Numbered from the stretch's first letter, positions 1 through 10,298 are shown. The stretch: 64,000 bases of DNA from Pseudanabaena sp. (GCA_003249015.1 QBLS01000003.1:62001-126000), one strand, 5' to 3'. Translations and numbers: made by a program. The notes: generated from the letters alone by a model not told the origin.

Positions 1-1421
1 GTGCTGTAGCCATAACGACCAAACAAGCCAAATCCTTTAGAAAGCAGCCAATCAAAGTTAGCTGCAAATACATCGGACTGAGCATTATTCGCACCTGCTA
101 CTGTACCAGGAAGAGATGGTGTAAAGCCAACGCCGCCAACAAGACCACCACCAAAGCTAGCAAGATTTGTACGGCTATAAAGCAAGCGGAGCTTAAATGC
201 ATCACTTGGTTTAAAGCCTAACTCGGCTGTCAATGCATTGTTACCACCGAACAATCCGCTTGAGGGCGATGCTGCGGAGGTTCCAGAAGGACCAGGACCA
301 AATTCATTACTTTCTGACAAGTAACCAACTTTGAAGTCAAATTGGTTGCCTAGAGGAGTCATAAATACAGCACCAGCGCCACGCTTAGCATTGCTCAGCA
401 ATGTGTTGTTGATCGAGTTAAAGCTAGTATTCCAAGGATAGATAAAGCGAATACCATCAAAGTACTTGTAGAAGTTGACGCGAGGACCAACAACTAAACT
501 TGCTTTCTCAAATACAGGGAAAGTGTAAGATAACTCACGTAACACGAAAGTATTGGCTGCTGCTCCAGAGGTTTGATCTGTGAATGGAACACCAGTGGAA
601 TTGAAGAAACCGCTATTAAGAGGTGTGTAAGCATTGAAAGGAGAATTGCCGTTACCGACAGCCAATTGTGTGACTAAAGAATCTTTACCTGTGAAAGATG
701 TGTTCAGAGTCAGCCACACTAGCCCACTCATGGTGATATTTGGAGTTCTTGTAGTCGGAGTAGAGGTGGCTTCAGGAGTTCTAACTGCGTTGTTACCAGA
801 AACACCCGTCACATTGAAGAAAGCGAGACCACTTAACTTGGTGGTGGTGGAGAATTGTTGTGCTTCGAGCTTGGCGGTCTTGGCATCGAGGGCATCAACA
901 CGACCACGTAGGGTTGCTAGTTCAGCCGCAAACTCTTCTTGTAGCTTTTGCAAGGTGGCAAGATCTTCTTGAGATACCTTGTCGGCTAAACCTGCAGAGA
1001 TGATTTCGTTGATTTTGTCTAAGCAAGCATTTAGACCAGCAGCAAATTCATAACGGCTGGTAGCTTGGTTGCCACGGTAGGTGCTATCAGGATAGCCAGC
1101 GATACAGCCGTAGCGTTCGACAAGAGACTGCAATGCGGTGAATGCCCAGTCGGTAGGACGAACATCACTGAGCTGAGATACGGAAGTTACGTTTTGAGCA
1201 ACCGCTTTGGAGCTGTTTAGCTGACTGTTAATTGCGCGGATAGTCGCGGAATCACTGCTAGAAACCAGTTCTTTGCTAGGAGCAACTTCAATGGACTCGG
1301 AAGCCACAGACTGTGACGCGCTGGGCGCGATCACTTGCACTTGGGTCTCTGCGTTGACACTCGTAACCGAAGAAAGTAAACCTAAACCTAGCAACACTGA
1401 CAAACTATTAATTTTTTTCAT
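1..1421 (-). CDS. Iron uptake / carbohydrate-type porin with SLH domain (partial, C-terminus off window)
   Basis: The reading frame runs from ATG at 1421 to the window edge (473 codons, no stop reached). It opens with a signal peptide (MKKINSLSVLLGLGLLSSV, then a cut near VNA), a low-complexity linker, one SLH domain (SQLSDVRPTDWAFTALQSL, RYGCIAGYPD, SRYEFAAGLN), a coiled coil (QEDLATLQKLQEEFAAELAT), then beta-rich sequence typical of the OprB-like barrel. This is the usual architecture of cyanobacterial SLH porins, which sit in the outer membrane with the SLH part gripping peptidoglycan and pass small solutes or inorganic ions. AGGTG lies about 9 nt before the ATG. The family normally has 500-600 residues, so perhaps 50-100 are missing. 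The substrate cannot be read from sequence. Confidence 0.9.
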   Translation of the reverse strand, partial: MKKINSLSVLLGLGLLSSVTSVNAETQVQVIAPSASQSVASESIEVAPSKELVSSSDSATIRAINSQLNSSKAVAQNVTSVSQLSDVRPTDWAFTALQSLVERYGCIAGYPDSTYRGNQATSRYEFAAGLNACLDKINEIISAGLADKVSQEDLATLQKLQEEFAAELATLRGRVDALDAKTAKLEAQQFSTTTKLSGLAFFNVTGVSGNNAVRTPEATSTPTTRTPNITMSGLVWLTLNTSFTGKDSLVTQLAVGNGNSPFNAYTPLNSGFFNSTGVPFTDQTSGAAANTFVLRELSYTFPVFEKASLVVGPRVNFYKYFDGIRFIYPWNTSFNSINNTLLSNAKRGAGAVFMTPLGNQFDFKVGYLSESNEFGPGPSGTSAASPSSGLFGGNNALTAELGFKPSDAFKLRLLYSRTNLASFGGGLVGGVGFTPSLPGTVAGANNAQSDVFAANFDWLLSKGFGLFGRYGYS

Positions 1422-1615
1422 GCCATCACACCTTTTCACCAATTTTTCACCTGAGCCTTAGCTTGATCTCAACCAATAAACATTAATAAAATCACAAGAA
1501 TTCAAGAATATCTTGCGAATCACTTAATGCTTATTACTTAATTTTCAGGCTTATCACAACAGGTATAAAAAACCTAACAAAACTACTACTCAGTAATTGT
1601 ATTTAACAACACATT

Positions 1616-1966
1616 CTAATCCCAGTCATCACTCCAATCTCTATCAAAATCATCACCTTCTCGATTGTTTGTTTTGCTGAATTTATTCTTAATATTCTTT
1701 TGGGGAACACTTGATTGAGCCTTGGGAATCTTTGAGCCGATAGAGTTGGTGAAGGAAGGTATTGCGGCAACTTGGAAAGAAGTCATGAGGATATTGATGC
1801 AATTAGCTCCTAGCCCTATGCAGAAGAGTAGAAGTAAACCGATAGGAATTTTGATAGATTCAAAGGATAAGAACTTAACAGTTACTAGGTTAATATTTTG
1901 ACTTGAAAAAACAGCTAATCCTATGGATGAAGCCCAGAGTAGAACATAAAATATCAGACGAAGCAT
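1616..1966 (-). CDS. LapA-domain (DUF1049-like) small membrane protein
   Basis: 116 residues. Two membrane segments (about 3-21 and 40-62) flank a short stretch (SSQNINLVTVKFLSFESIKI) that matches the LapA/DUF1049 pattern of N-x-x-x-V-x-x-x-F between helices. The tail is polar and ends in an acidic, Trp-containing stretch (DDFDRDWSDDWD). AGGA is placed 7 nt before the ATG. It starts 8 nt after the tgt stop on the same strand, so the two are probably co-transcribed. LapA proteins are linked to envelope or LPS assembly in proteobacteria; the role in cyanobacteria is unknown. A second member with an acidic tail is at 10454. Confidence 0.75.
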   Translation of the reverse strand: MLRLIFYVLLWASSIGLAVFSSQNINLVTVKFLSFESIKIPIGLLLLFCIGLGANCINILMTSFQVAAIPSFTNSIGSKIPKAQSSVPQKNIKNKFSKTNNREGDDFDRDWSDDWD

Positions 1967-1974
1967 GATTTTTC

Positions 1975-3084
<1,110 letters not shown>

Positions 3085-3117
3085 TTATAGCTTTTAAAAT
3101 TACAATTTTTGGTTCAA

Positions 3118-3144
3118 TATAGGCGGCGCATTGCGCCGTCTATA
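3118..3144. repeat. Palindrome, GGCGGCGC core
   Basis: 12-13 bp arms closing on ATT; a single arm difference is a G opposite T. Lies just upstream of tgt. Confidence 0.85.
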
Positions 3145-3178
3145 CCGATTTTACAGCGTTTCGCCATCAAACCAAAAC

Positions 3179-3229
3179 CAAGAATAATTTTGAAAGCGTT
3201 GCGAAGCAACGCTTTCAAAATTATTCTTG
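3179..3229. repeat. Perfect palindrome, 24-bp arms, GAA centre (GTTGC-GAA-GCAAC type)
   Basis: Both arms match exactly over 24 bp. Near-identical copies lie at 46063, 56954 and 58710. Confidence 0.95.
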
Positions 3230-3234
3230 TGTTC

Positions 3235-3275
3235 AAAAAGGATTGGGGCGAGTAAAACTCGCCCCAATCCTTTTT
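3235..3275. terminator. Hairpin with flanking A/T tracts, likely esterase terminator
   Basis: 18-bp perfect arms (AAAAAGGATTGGGGCGAG and its complement) with loop TAAAA. It lies 4 bp beyond the esterase stop and has an A-tract on one side and a T-tract on the other, so it could terminate transcription in either direction. Confidence 0.8.
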
Positions 3276-3279
3276 GATT

Positions 3280-3909
3280 TTAGGTTCGCTGATGATCGAG
3301 GATGAATTTTTGAATGCGATCGCAGGTTTGAGGACGAATTTCATGGGACATTTCGTATTCTTCGTACTCTACTGCTGCATTTAGATCTTGCAAGATGCTG
3401 AGCGTATCCTTTGCCATTGAAATGGGAACCACTTGATCGAGGGTTCCGTGGGCGATCAAGATGGGTGGGAAATTCATACTGGCGAGTTCCTGCAATTCTT
3501 CTTTGCTGATGTGCAGATATCCACTGAGGGCAATTAACCCAGCAAAGGGAAATACTAAACCCACGTCTAAGGTCATTGCTGCGCCTTGCGAAAAACCTAG
3601 TAAGAAAGTCTTTTCTAACGGAATACCCGTGAGGCTTGGTAAATCTTCTAGAAATTGCGTCAGCAGTTCACAACTGGTTGCTAAGCCTTTTTCATCAAGG
3701 CTCTGCAAGTCATACCACATTTTCCCCCCTGGCATGGGGTGATCAAAGGGCGCTTCGGGGCAAATCCATTGATAGTCGCGCAGCCCAACGAGAGGGGCTA
3801 GGGAAATGAGGTCTTCACAATTGGCTCCCCAACCATGCAGAGCGACGATCGCGCCGATCGCGTTGGCGTTGGGTAATTGCTGAGGAAAAGCACTGTAGTT
3901 TAAAGTCAT
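3280..3909 (-). CDS. Alpha/beta-hydrolase, phospholipase/carboxylesterase family
   Basis: 209 residues from ATG at 3909; the frame is open 60 nt further upstream, but that extension (MRPVTCSKSLN...) is not family-like. Serine hydrolase of the YpfH / acyl-protein-thioesterase type. Visible: oxyanion segment HGWGAN (25-30), nucleophile elbow GFSQGA (Ser107), acid Asp158 in GTLDQVVP and His189 in MSHEI. Length fits the family (200-220). Probably cytoplasmic; there is no signal peptide. The natural ester substrate is unknown. Confidence 0.88.
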   Translation of the reverse strand: MTLNYSAFPQQLPNANAIGAIVALHGWGANCEDLISLAPLVGLRDYQWICPEAPFDHPMPGGKMWYDLQSLDEKGLATSCELLTQFLEDLPSLTGIPLEKTFLLGFSQGAAMTLDVGLVFPFAGLIALSGYLHISKEELQELASMNFPPILIAHGTLDQVVPISMAKDTLSILQDLNAAVEYEEYEMSHEIRPQTCDRIQKFILDHQRT

Positions 3910-3978
3910 GAACAAATTATAGCCACAGCGCATTGCGTTTAAAGATTTGCTACAAGTAACTGGGCGCAATTAAATGTA

Positions 3979-4031
3979 AAACCCCAAAACCTTTGGTGCA
4001 CGCTGCGCTTGCGTCACAGGTTTTGGGGTTT
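3979..4031. repeat. Composite hairpin, GCGCAATTAAAT-flanked family
   Basis: Arms AAACCCCAAAACC and GGTTTTGGGGTTT enclose an imperfect GTGCACGC-type inner stem. The flank GCGCAATTAAATGTAAAAC recurs at 17190, 42575, 53385 and 63481. Confidence 0.85.
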
Positions 4032-4063
4032 AATTGTGAACTATCTGTTATAAGTATTTTTGC

Positions 4064-4738
4064 TTATCGTCTAATCCTCAACATTTGATTTCCGCCTCTT
4101 TGAAATTCATAGGTAACAGATTGAACCTGTACGTTATAGCCCTTGCTTGAAAGCTCTTCCATAACTGGCTCTAGATAAGGAGATAGCTTGCCATCAAGCT
4201 TAAGTAAGGGAAAAATCCGAATCTCTGGAGCAATTCGCACAAGTTCATGAATTGAGGCAATATGAAAGTCAAGTGATAATTGGTCTGAATACAAAAAGAG
4301 TAAATGAGAGCATACACACAGATCAAAATGGTTATTAAGGAATTCTAGGCTTGGTAAAGATTCAGGTAAATATCGCCCCGCAACTTTTCCAAGTTCATAA
4401 TCTAATAAAAATTTTTCCATTGCTTGAAGGCGAGCCTTACCAAGCTCTTCAGCATCTTGGAAGTTTTTCCAGATATAGTTTTCAGAATTTTGTTTTACCT
4501 GTGAGATAACTAGATCATAGGTGGCTCGGACGCGCTGCTCAATTTGCTCAGCAGAAAATTGATAAATTGGGTCAATAGACACAACAGATTGATTCAAAGC
4601 GGTCATTTCGGCATTGAAGCTAGCTGGACCATCACCGCATCCAAGAATTTTTGTATTTAAATCATTCTCTGACAGGCTGAACATCAGCTTATATTCTTCC
4701 AAGGTTCTGCCCCAAGGGACAACTTCATCCAACTTCAT
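4064..4738 (-). CDS. SAM-dependent methyltransferase-like protein
   Basis: 224 residues from ATG 4738; an in-frame GTG two codons upstream (4744) is an alternative, and GAGG lies 10 nt before the ATG. A class I methyltransferase glycine loop is visible (KILGCGDGPASFNAEM, near 30-45) followed by an acidic strand end (VVSIDPIYQ), and a later FDLCVCSHLLFLYS stretch fits strand 4. The central part is long and helical. Substrate unknown. It stands alone between two convergently placed repeat blocks. Confidence 0.75.
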   Translation of the reverse strand: MKLDEVVPWGRTLEEYKLMFSLSENDLNTKILGCGDGPASFNAEMTALNQSVVSIDPIYQFSAEQIEQRVRATYDLVISQVKQNSENYIWKNFQDAEELGKARLQAMEKFLLDYELGKVAGRYLPESLPSLEFLNNHFDLCVCSHLLFLYSDQLSLDFHIASIHELVRIAPEIRIFPLLKLDGKLSPYLEPVMEELSSKGYNVQVQSVTYEFQRGGNQMLRIRR

Positions 4739-4893
4739 ATTCACGCAGCCTCAAAATATCACTTTTACAAAAGCCAATCAGGACAGCTAGGTTTAGTTTT
4801 TTAAGCTTGGTTTGGCGATCGCTATACAATAATGAATGGTGACGCAAAGCGCCAACCTTCATATTATCTATACATTGCTGGAGAATCGCCTGA

Positions 4894-5955
4894 ATGCAAC
4901 TCGCCGCACTTCAGAACCTACTGGACAACTCATCATTTGCCATTCTTTTTGCGACCATGCTCATCTTTTGGGTTCATGTCGCATTTCCTCAATTGCCATA
5001 TCTGCGATCGTTGGGTAATGCGGGCATGGCGATCGCCAACCTCTGCATAGCAACTCTGCTTGGAGCGCGTTGGATTGATGCGGGCTATTTCCCCTTGAGC
5101 AACCTTTACGAGTCGCTGTTTTTCTTAGCTTGGGGCATTACCACCATGCATATTGTCGTTAACAGCATTGGTAATGCTAGCGCCAATGACAATGCCAAGA
5201 GGTTAGTTGGGGCATTTACATCGCCGATGGCGATGGGTATTACGGCTTTTGCAGCTCTTGCTTTACCTTCAGGAATGCAAGTATCCGAGCCGCTAGTACC
5301 AGCCTTGAAATCTAATTGGTTGATGATGCACGTTAGTGTGATGTTGTTGAGCTATGCGGCGTTGATGACTGGTAGCATTTTGGCGATCGCCTTTTTGATT
5401 GTCACTCGTGGTCAGGAAGTTGTCTTGCAGGGCAGTTCATTCGGCACAAATCTCCGCAGTCTTCAAACTAATAGCGACACAAAAGTTAACCAAAACGCAA
5501 ATCCTGAAACCTTTGCGGCTTTTGCGGTCGAAAATATGGGCGATGTTTTGCAAGCGGCTAGTCTAAATTCTGGATCGCTATCCGCCACGCTCACGGTCGA
5601 AGCTCCAACCAATCAACCCCTGTCTTTGCGCCGTCTTACCCTCGGCGAAACCTTAGACAATCTCAGCTATCGGGCGATCGGGCTAGGGTTTCCCCTGCTC
5701 ACGATTGGGATCATCGCTGGTGGCGTATGGGCAAACGAAGCTTGGGGTTCCTATTGGAGTTGGGATCCAAAAGAAACATGGTCTTTGATCACATGGTTAG
5801 TATTTGCGGCTTATTTGCATACGCGCATTACCAAAGGTTGGCAAGGACGTAAGCCTGCAATTTTGGCTAGTGTGGGTTTGGCGGTGGTTTGGACTTGTTA
5901 TCTGGGTGTTAATTTACTGGGCAAGGGATTACACAGTTACGGATGGTTTTTGTAG
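4894..5955 (+). CDS. ccsA: Cytochrome c biogenesis haem-handling protein CcsA (annotated CcsB in some schemes)
   Basis: 353 residues, about eight membrane segments. The diagnostic WWD haem motif is present near the C-terminus ([16 protein letters not shown], about 283-298), followed by conserved His residues in YLHTR and GLHSYGW. With its partner Ccs1/ResB it forms the system II complex that carries haem to the lumen side of the membrane and attaches it to apocytochromes c, such as cytochrome f and c6. Ccs1 is not in the window. GGAG lies 10 nt before the ATG. The N-terminal half holds a long hydrophilic insertion (about 170-250), common in cyanobacterial members. Confidence 0.95.
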   Translation: MQLAALQNLLDNSSFAILFATMLIFWVHVAFPQLPYLRSLGNAGMAIANLCIATLLGARWIDAGYFPLSNLYESLFFLAWGITTMHIVVNSIGNASANDNAKRLVGAFTSPMAMGITAFAALALPSGMQVSEPLVPALKSNWLMMHVSVMLLSYAALMTGSILAIAFLIVTRGQEVVLQGSSFGTNLRSLQTNSDTKVNQNANPETFAAFAVENMGDVLQAASLNSGSLSATLTVEAPTNQPLSLRRLTLGETLDNLSYRAIGLGFPLLTIGIIAGGVWANEAWGSYWSWDPKETWSLITWLVFAAYLHTRITKGWQGRKPAILASVGLAVVWTCYLGVNLLGKGLHSYGWFL

Positions 5956-5964
5956 TAACCAAAG

Positions 5965-6019
5965 AGGCTTCGACTTCGCTCAGCCAGCAATATAAGCTGG
6001 CTGAGCGAAGTCGAAGCCT
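5965..6019. terminator. 24-bp perfect hairpin (GCTTCGACTTCGCTCAG type) between convergent genes
   Basis: Arms AGGCTTCGACTTCGCTCAGC... and complement with a 7-nt AATATAA loop, followed by a T-run. It starts 10 nt after the ccsA stop and ends 4 nt before the stop of the opposing gene, so it can serve both. Related copies are at 6798, 34348 and 54733. Confidence 0.85.
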
Positions 6020-6022
6020 TTT

Positions 6023-6649
6023 TTACAACTTTTCGCGATCGCGTAATTTTTGCTCAAGACTTGGCAGTGCTTCCAACTCAAAAACAGTGATTTTCCCAGA
6101 GTTGGCAATGCCTCTGTCAGTATTTAATAGCTCAACCCAATAGGCATATTTTTTGCCTTTACGTAGTTCACCTTGCAAAGCCCTGAGTAAAGGAGAGGCA
6201 TTCTTTGCTTGCGATCGCCTGATCATATTTGCTGTGGGATAGGCATAGACTACTTCTGCCTTGGCATAGTCACGCATAATTTCAGGATTATAAATAGAGC
6301 GCAAAGATTCTTCTAATCGAGACTTTGTGACCCCATTAACGTTGTCAAAAAACTGAATGCGTTCACTTCTGATTAAGTTGGCATCCCCCCGTTTTTCCAT
6401 CTGCCCAGGAGTCATGATACTTGCCTGAAACTGAAATCTTCGTGAGGGGGTATCACTCTTACGCACTAGTAGACGCTCCCCCTGAGCAGGTTTCAAAGCT
6501 GGATTGGTTCTGATCCAATCTGCCACTTGGTCGGGCGATTGCCCTGGGAGTGCGATCGCTGCGATCGGTAGTACTACATCTAGCAGTTGCATTGATGCAA
6601 GCACTAGGGCAATCTTGATCCCTGCTCGTTTGGGGTTTCTGATCTTCAT
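6023..6649 (-). CDS. Exported protein of unknown function
   Basis: 208 residues. A basic start and hydrophobic stretch (KRAGIKIALVLASMQLLDVV... AIALPGQSP) look like a signal peptide with a cut near residue 35. The mature part has SPDQVADWIRTNPALKP and a basic, beta-rich body (RRFQFQASIMTPGQ; FFDNVNGVTKSRLEESL; YNPEIMRDYAKAEVVYAYP) ending in a charged helix. I do not recognise a family. GAGAAG sits close to the ATG. Probably periplasmic. Confidence 0.7.
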   Translation of the reverse strand: MKIRNPKRAGIKIALVLASMQLLDVVLPIAAIALPGQSPDQVADWIRTNPALKPAQGERLLVRKSDTPSRRFQFQASIMTPGQMEKRGDANLIRSERIQFFDNVNGVTKSRLEESLRSIYNPEIMRDYAKAEVVYAYPTANMIRRSQAKNASPLLRALQGELRKGKKYAYWVELLNTDRGIANSGKITVFELEALPSLEQKLRDREKL

Positions 6650-6755
6650 TACTTCTCAAGGATTACCGAATTTAGACAGCAAATAATGGCAGAGAGAATA
6701 TCACATTGTTGCTAATTTGTGACGACATTTTCTGGCTTTTTCTGGCAAGTCCCAA

Positions 6756-6790
6756 ACAAGAAAGGCGGCGCATCGCGCCGCCTTTCTTGT
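6756..6790. repeat. Perfect palindrome, 16-bp arms, ATC centre, GGCGGCGC core
   Basis: Arms ACAAGAAAGGCGGCGC and complement. Directly abuts the next hairpin. Confidence 0.95.
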
Positions 6791-6797
6791 GCTGATG

Positions 6798-6851
6798 GCT
6801 TCGCTTATACTGATGGCTGAGCGAAGTCGAAGCCATCGGTATAAGCGAAGC
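6798..6851. repeat. 21-bp hairpin containing GAGCGAAGTCGA loop, at the cysS 3' end
   Basis: Arms pair with one G-T position; the loop carries half of the GCTTCGACTTCGCTC element found complete at 5965. It ends one base before the cysS stop codon and is a plausible terminator. Confidence 0.85.
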
Positions 6852-8291
6852 TTATTCCCTGAGCCAGCGAGTGGTTCCATCTTTTTGATCAATTAAAGTA
6901 ATCCCCAGACTTTTGAGATGATCACGAAGGCGATCGCTTTCTTGGTAATTCTTAGCCCGTTTTGCCTCAATGCGCTGCTGGATTAAACTTTCAATATCGG
7001 ACTCGCTGATTTGATCTTCTTTGGTGGGGCGATCGCTAGTTGCCACAAAGCCCAAAACATTGGTCATATAAGCAAGAGCTTGCCAATCTTGAAACAGAAC
7101 TTCAGGCTCCAGAGAGGTTTTACCTGCGTGGGACAGGGAATTGCGCTCGGAGCGTAGCTTTTTGGCAATCTCAAACACATAGGAAATCGCCACGGAAGTA
7201 TTAAAGTCATCATCCATAGCTTCTTCAAAGCTGATCACCGTTGGATGGGTTGTTATTGGCGATGGAGTTTCTAGATTCGACCAGCCAAAATTATCGCCAA
7301 AATCTACAGCAAATAGCATTCCATCCCGAATCGTTTCCCAACCCTTAGTTGCTGCCATAATCGCCTCTTCCGTAAAGTCAATGGGCTGGCGATACTGGGC
7401 TTGCAGAATAAATAGGCGAATTGCCATCGGCTCAAAAGTCGCTACTAAGTCACGAATAGTCGTGAAGTTGTTTAATGACTTCGACATCTTCTCGCCATCA
7501 ATATTCACAAAGCCATTGTGCATCCAATATTTGGCTAGGGGCTGGTGATAGGCTGCTTCGGATTGAGCGATTTCATTTTCGTGGTGGGGAAATTGTAAAT
7601 CGATGCCACCAGCATGAATATCAATGGTCTTGCCAAGGCGCGATCGCACCATTGCCGAACATTCAATATGCCATCCTGGTCTTCCATTTCCCCAAGGCGC
7701 TTCCCAAAAGGGTTCATTAGGTTTGGCGGACTTCCACAATGCGAAGTCGAAGGGATAGCGCTTCTGTTCATCATGATCATCGACACGACCGCTTGCCCCT
7801 GCCTGCATATCTTCTAGCTTACGTCCCGAAAGTTTGCCATAACTCGGAAACTTCTGCACTGCATAATAGACATCGCCGCCTGAAACATAGGCGCAGTCAA
7901 GATCAATTAATTCCTGAATCAGTTCAATAATTTCAGTAATCGTCTCAGTCGCGCGGGGATAATCATCGGCTTTATCAATATTCAGCTTTGCCATGTCTTC
8001 GTCATAGCTGGCGATATATTGCTCCGCGATCGCCTGCATGGTCGTACTATTTTCTTGCGCTTTCTTTAAAATCTTGTCATCAATATCGGTAATATTCTGA
8101 ACATATTTAACCTCATATTTTGTTGCCAAATAGCGCCGAATCATATCCCAAACTACATAGGCTCTGGCATGACCTAAATGGCAGTAGTTATACACAGTTA
8201 CACCACATACATACATTTGCACAGCCCCAGCCTTAAGGGGAATAAATTCTTCCTTGCGTCTTGTAAGTGTGTTGTAAATGCGAAGAGCCAT
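6852..8291 (-). CDS. cysS: Cysteine--tRNA ligase
   Basis: 479 residues, normal for CysRS. Class I synthetase: HIGH-like HLGH (38-41), KMSKS (268-272), and the zinc ligands C29, C211, H236 and E240 (ECSAM, FPHHENE). Charges tRNA-Cys with cysteine in the cytoplasm. It stands alone, with hairpins on both sides. Confidence 0.98.
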   Translation of the reverse strand: MALRIYNTLTRRKEEFIPLKAGAVQMYVCGVTVYNYCHLGHARAYVVWDMIRRYLATKYEVKYVQNITDIDDKILKKAQENSTTMQAIAEQYIASYDEDMAKLNIDKADDYPRATETITEIIELIQELIDLDCAYVSGGDVYYAVQKFPSYGKLSGRKLEDMQAGASGRVDDHDEQKRYPFDFALWKSAKPNEPFWEAPWGNGRPGWHIECSAMVRSRLGKTIDIHAGGIDLQFPHHENEIAQSEAAYHQPLAKYWMHNGFVNIDGEKMSKSLNNFTTIRDLVATFEPMAIRLFILQAQYRQPIDFTEEAIMAATKGWETIRDGMLFAVDFGDNFGWSNLETPSPITTHPTVISFEEAMDDDFNTSVAISYVFEIAKKLRSERNSLSHAGKTSLEPEVLFQDWQALAYMTNVLGFVATSDRPTKEDQISESDIESLIQQRIEAKRAKNYQESDRLRDHLKSLGITLIDQKDGTTRWLRE

Positions 8292-8387
8292 AGGTTTTTA
8301 ATTTTTTGAGAATATTCTTGAAGATGCGCGTTGTAATTATAGCTGTCGCTGATTGTGTTACAGCGCTTTGCGCTTAATTAAAAACCG

Positions 8388-8424
8388 TAGAGATTTTGGG
8401 AAGCGCCGCTTCCCAAAATCTCTA
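8388..8424. repeat. Perfect palindrome, 18-bp arms
   Basis: Arms TAGAGATTTTGGGAAGCG and complement with a single central C. The outer arm resembles those at 10353 and 18988. Confidence 0.95.
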
Positions 8425-8452
8425 TGTATTAAGTGGCTAGGCATAACCTAGA

Positions 8453-8487
8453 AAGCTGTCACGCCCGCGTAGCGGGCGTGACAGCTT
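8453..8487. repeat. Perfect palindrome, 16-bp arms, GTA centre
   Basis: Arms AAGCTGTCACGCCCGC and complement. Confidence 0.95.
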
Positions 8488-8638
8488 CTGGTTTTAGGTT
8501 CTAATTATGGTGAGCTACTTACTACCCAAGAATTAGCGAAGCGGCAATTCGCGCCGCCAATCAGATGCTAATTTTTCTGTACTATAGTGCGAAGAAGTCC
8601 CGCGCTATAGATTCTTGACTGGGAAGGGAGTAAAAAAA

Positions 8639-9445
8639 TTGGCTCTAAGTTATTTGCATTCATCTTTAAAGTCCTTGACGACTTTTTGCTTTGCGGCTTA
8701 CCTAGTTGTGCTTACATTTGTAGCGCCTGCTAATGCAGGGAAATTTATGAGTTCGCTGAAGTTTGACGACTCAGGTGAGGCGATCGCCGTTGCTGTCATC
8801 TATGAGACCTCGACCGCAACTCAGAAGCCCCTCTTGAAATCTTTAAAAGTTGGCAATAAGTTAATGAAAAAGGCGCTTGGGTTTAAGGGTTTTGCCTTGC
8901 TCCAAAGTCAAGACGGCAAACAGGTAGTCGCACTTTCCCAGTGGGAAGATTTAGATAGCTATCAGGCTTATACCCCCATGACTAGCTACAAGTCTAAGGG
9001 CAAGGAGGGCGCAACTCCTCCCCCTGAGCCATTGCAAACCCTAGTATTTGAGGTGGTTGCATCTCAGACTGCGATCGAGGGGGCAACTCCTGCATTGAGA
9101 GGAAAGGAAGCGGTCGTTCGCTTTACACAATTAACACCTAAAGATCCTAATGATGGAGAAATGCGATCGCAGCTTCTCAATTATGTCGAAGAAATTATCG
9201 AAGAAGTCGTGCCATTTGCTCTGCAAAGTCAACCGATTCCCCAATCAGTAATTGTTTTGAAGGAGGTAGATAGTGGAGATTTGGCAATTATCTCGAATTG
9301 GAATTGTAGCGCTGTGTTTGAAGATGTTGGTAAGCCTGTGACCGAGATAGCCTTCGGTGATGATTTAGCCGCGATCGCTGATACCAAACAAGGGCTTTAT
9401 GACGTTGTGACAATTATTCCATCTGCGCCAAGCAATCCCAAATAA
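8639..9445 (+). CDS. Exported protein with ABM (dimeric alpha-beta barrel)-like domain
   Basis: No ATG is usable. The best start is TTG at 8639, with GGGAAGGGAG 8-10 nt upstream; the longer frame from TTG 8615 would contain that ribosome-binding site. This gives 268 residues: signal peptide (LSYLHSSLKSLTTFCFAAYL... VAPANA), then a ferredoxin-like alpha/beta stretch (AVAVIYETSTATQKPLLKSL... FKGFALLQSQDGKQVVALSQ, WEDLDSYQAY) of antibiotic-biosynthesis-monooxygenase type. A second, weaker alpha/beta half follows (EAVVRFTQLTPKDPNDGEMR; VIVLKEVDSGDLAIISNW), so it may be two fused barrel units. Function unknown. Confidence 0.75.
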   Translation: MALSYLHSSLKSLTTFCFAAYLVVLTFVAPANAGKFMSSLKFDDSGEAIAVAVIYETSTATQKPLLKSLKVGNKLMKKALGFKGFALLQSQDGKQVVALSQWEDLDSYQAYTPMTSYKSKGKEGATPPPEPLQTLVFEVVASQTAIEGATPALRGKEAVVRFTQLTPKDPNDGEMRSQLLNYVEEIIEEVVPFALQSQPIPQSVIVLKEVDSGDLAIISNWNCSAVFEDVGKPVTEIAFGDDLAAIADTKQGLYDVVTIIPSAPSNPK

Positions 9446-9563
9446 AGAGATGGCGTAGCTATTTCTACATTTGGGACTAATCGGCGATCGCGACGTAGCA
9501 GCTATGATGGAATCTGTGCCAAGGGCTGACTTATAGCGCTTGATGCTCAAAATAGTCCTTCCC

Positions 9564-9604
9564 CAGAAAGGAGTGGCGGCGCGAAGCGCCGCCACTCCTT
9601 TCTG
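9564..9604. repeat. Perfect palindrome, 19-bp arms, GAA centre, GTGGCGGCGC core
   Basis: Arms CAGAAAGGAGTGGCGGCGC and complement; outer CCCC/GGGG also pair. Confidence 0.95.
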
Positions 9605-9675
9605 AGGGGTAAAAAAGCGCAAAGCAAAAGACTGTTATTTAAAAAAATATTTATTCTCTATTTTGTAAGGACTGA

Positions 9676-10296
9676 ATGCAGACCAAAAAGGCGATTGTGT
9701 TGGGAGTTTCGGGAGCGTCAGGCATGATTTATGCAGTGCGATCGCTCAAATTTTTGTTAAATAATCACTACAATGTCGATCTAGTGGCTTCCAAGGCGGC
9801 GATGATGGTTTGGCAATCGGAAAATCAGATCGCCATGCCTAGCAACCTGCGATCGCAGGAACAATTTTGGCGCGATCAGAGCGAGACGGTAGATGGGCAG
9901 TTAGTATGCCATCAGTGGGGAGATGTGGGCGCAACGATCGCCAGTGGGTCTTTTCGGACATTGGGGATGTTGGTGGTTCCCTGTAGCATGGCGACGGTTG
10001 CCAAAATTGCCCATGGACTGAGTTCGGACTTGCTAGAACGGGCGGCGGATGTCCATCTCAAGGAAGGTCGTAGGCTAGTGATTGTGCCGCGTGAAACCCC
10101 CTTAAGTTTGATTCATTTGCGAAATCTTACGGCTTTGGCGGAGGCAGGAGCAAGAATTGTGCCAGCGATTCCTGCTTGGTATCATCAACCCAAGACGATT
10201 GAGGATTTAGTTGATTTTGTAGTAGTTAGAGCGTTAGATCAATTTGACATTGATGCCGACTTAGTTCAGCGTTGGCAAGGGAGATCACAAACTTAA
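9676..10296 (+). CDS. ubiX: Flavin prenyltransferase UbiX
   Basis: 206 residues. Makes prenylated FMN from FMN and dimethylallyl phosphate for UbiD-type decarboxylases. Visible: GVSGASGMIYAV (9-20, FMN phosphate loop), VPCSMATVAKIAHG, the RAADVHLKEGRRLVIVPRET block and the C-terminal AIPAWYHQPKTIEDLVDF. AAGGA lies 5 nt before the ATG. No ubiD is in the window. Confidence 0.95.
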   Translation: MQTKKAIVLGVSGASGMIYAVRSLKFLLNNHYNVDLVASKAAMMVWQSENQIAMPSNLRSQEQFWRDQSETVDGQLVCHQWGDVGATIASGSFRTLGMLVVPCSMATVAKIAHGLSSDLLERAADVHLKEGRRLVIVPRETPLSLIHLRNLTALAEAGARIVPAIPAWYHQPKTIEDLVDFVVVRALDQFDIDADLVQRWQGRSQT

Positions 10297-10298
10297 TA

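Larger units (their letters stand above)
8292..8638. other. Repeat-filled intergenic region between divergent cysS and an exported-protein gene
   Basis: Contains the flank motif CAGCGCTTTGCGCTTAATTA (8361), palindromes at 8388 and 8453 and a degenerate one near 8528. Promoters for both divergent genes must lie here, but I see no convincing box. Confidence 0.6.

Noticed and set aside
6701-6892. Small minus-strand frame overlapping the cysS 3' end
   Set aside because: Mostly encoded by palindromic repeats (6756-6851) and overlaps cysS; no ribosome-binding site or family.
7475-7930. Plus- and minus-strand frames within cysS
   Set aside because: Shadows of an intact CysRS.
8615-8638. TTG at 8615 as start of the exported ABM-like protein
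   Set aside because: The strong GGGAAGGGAG lies after it and fits the TTG at 8639, which also places the signal peptide at the N-terminus.
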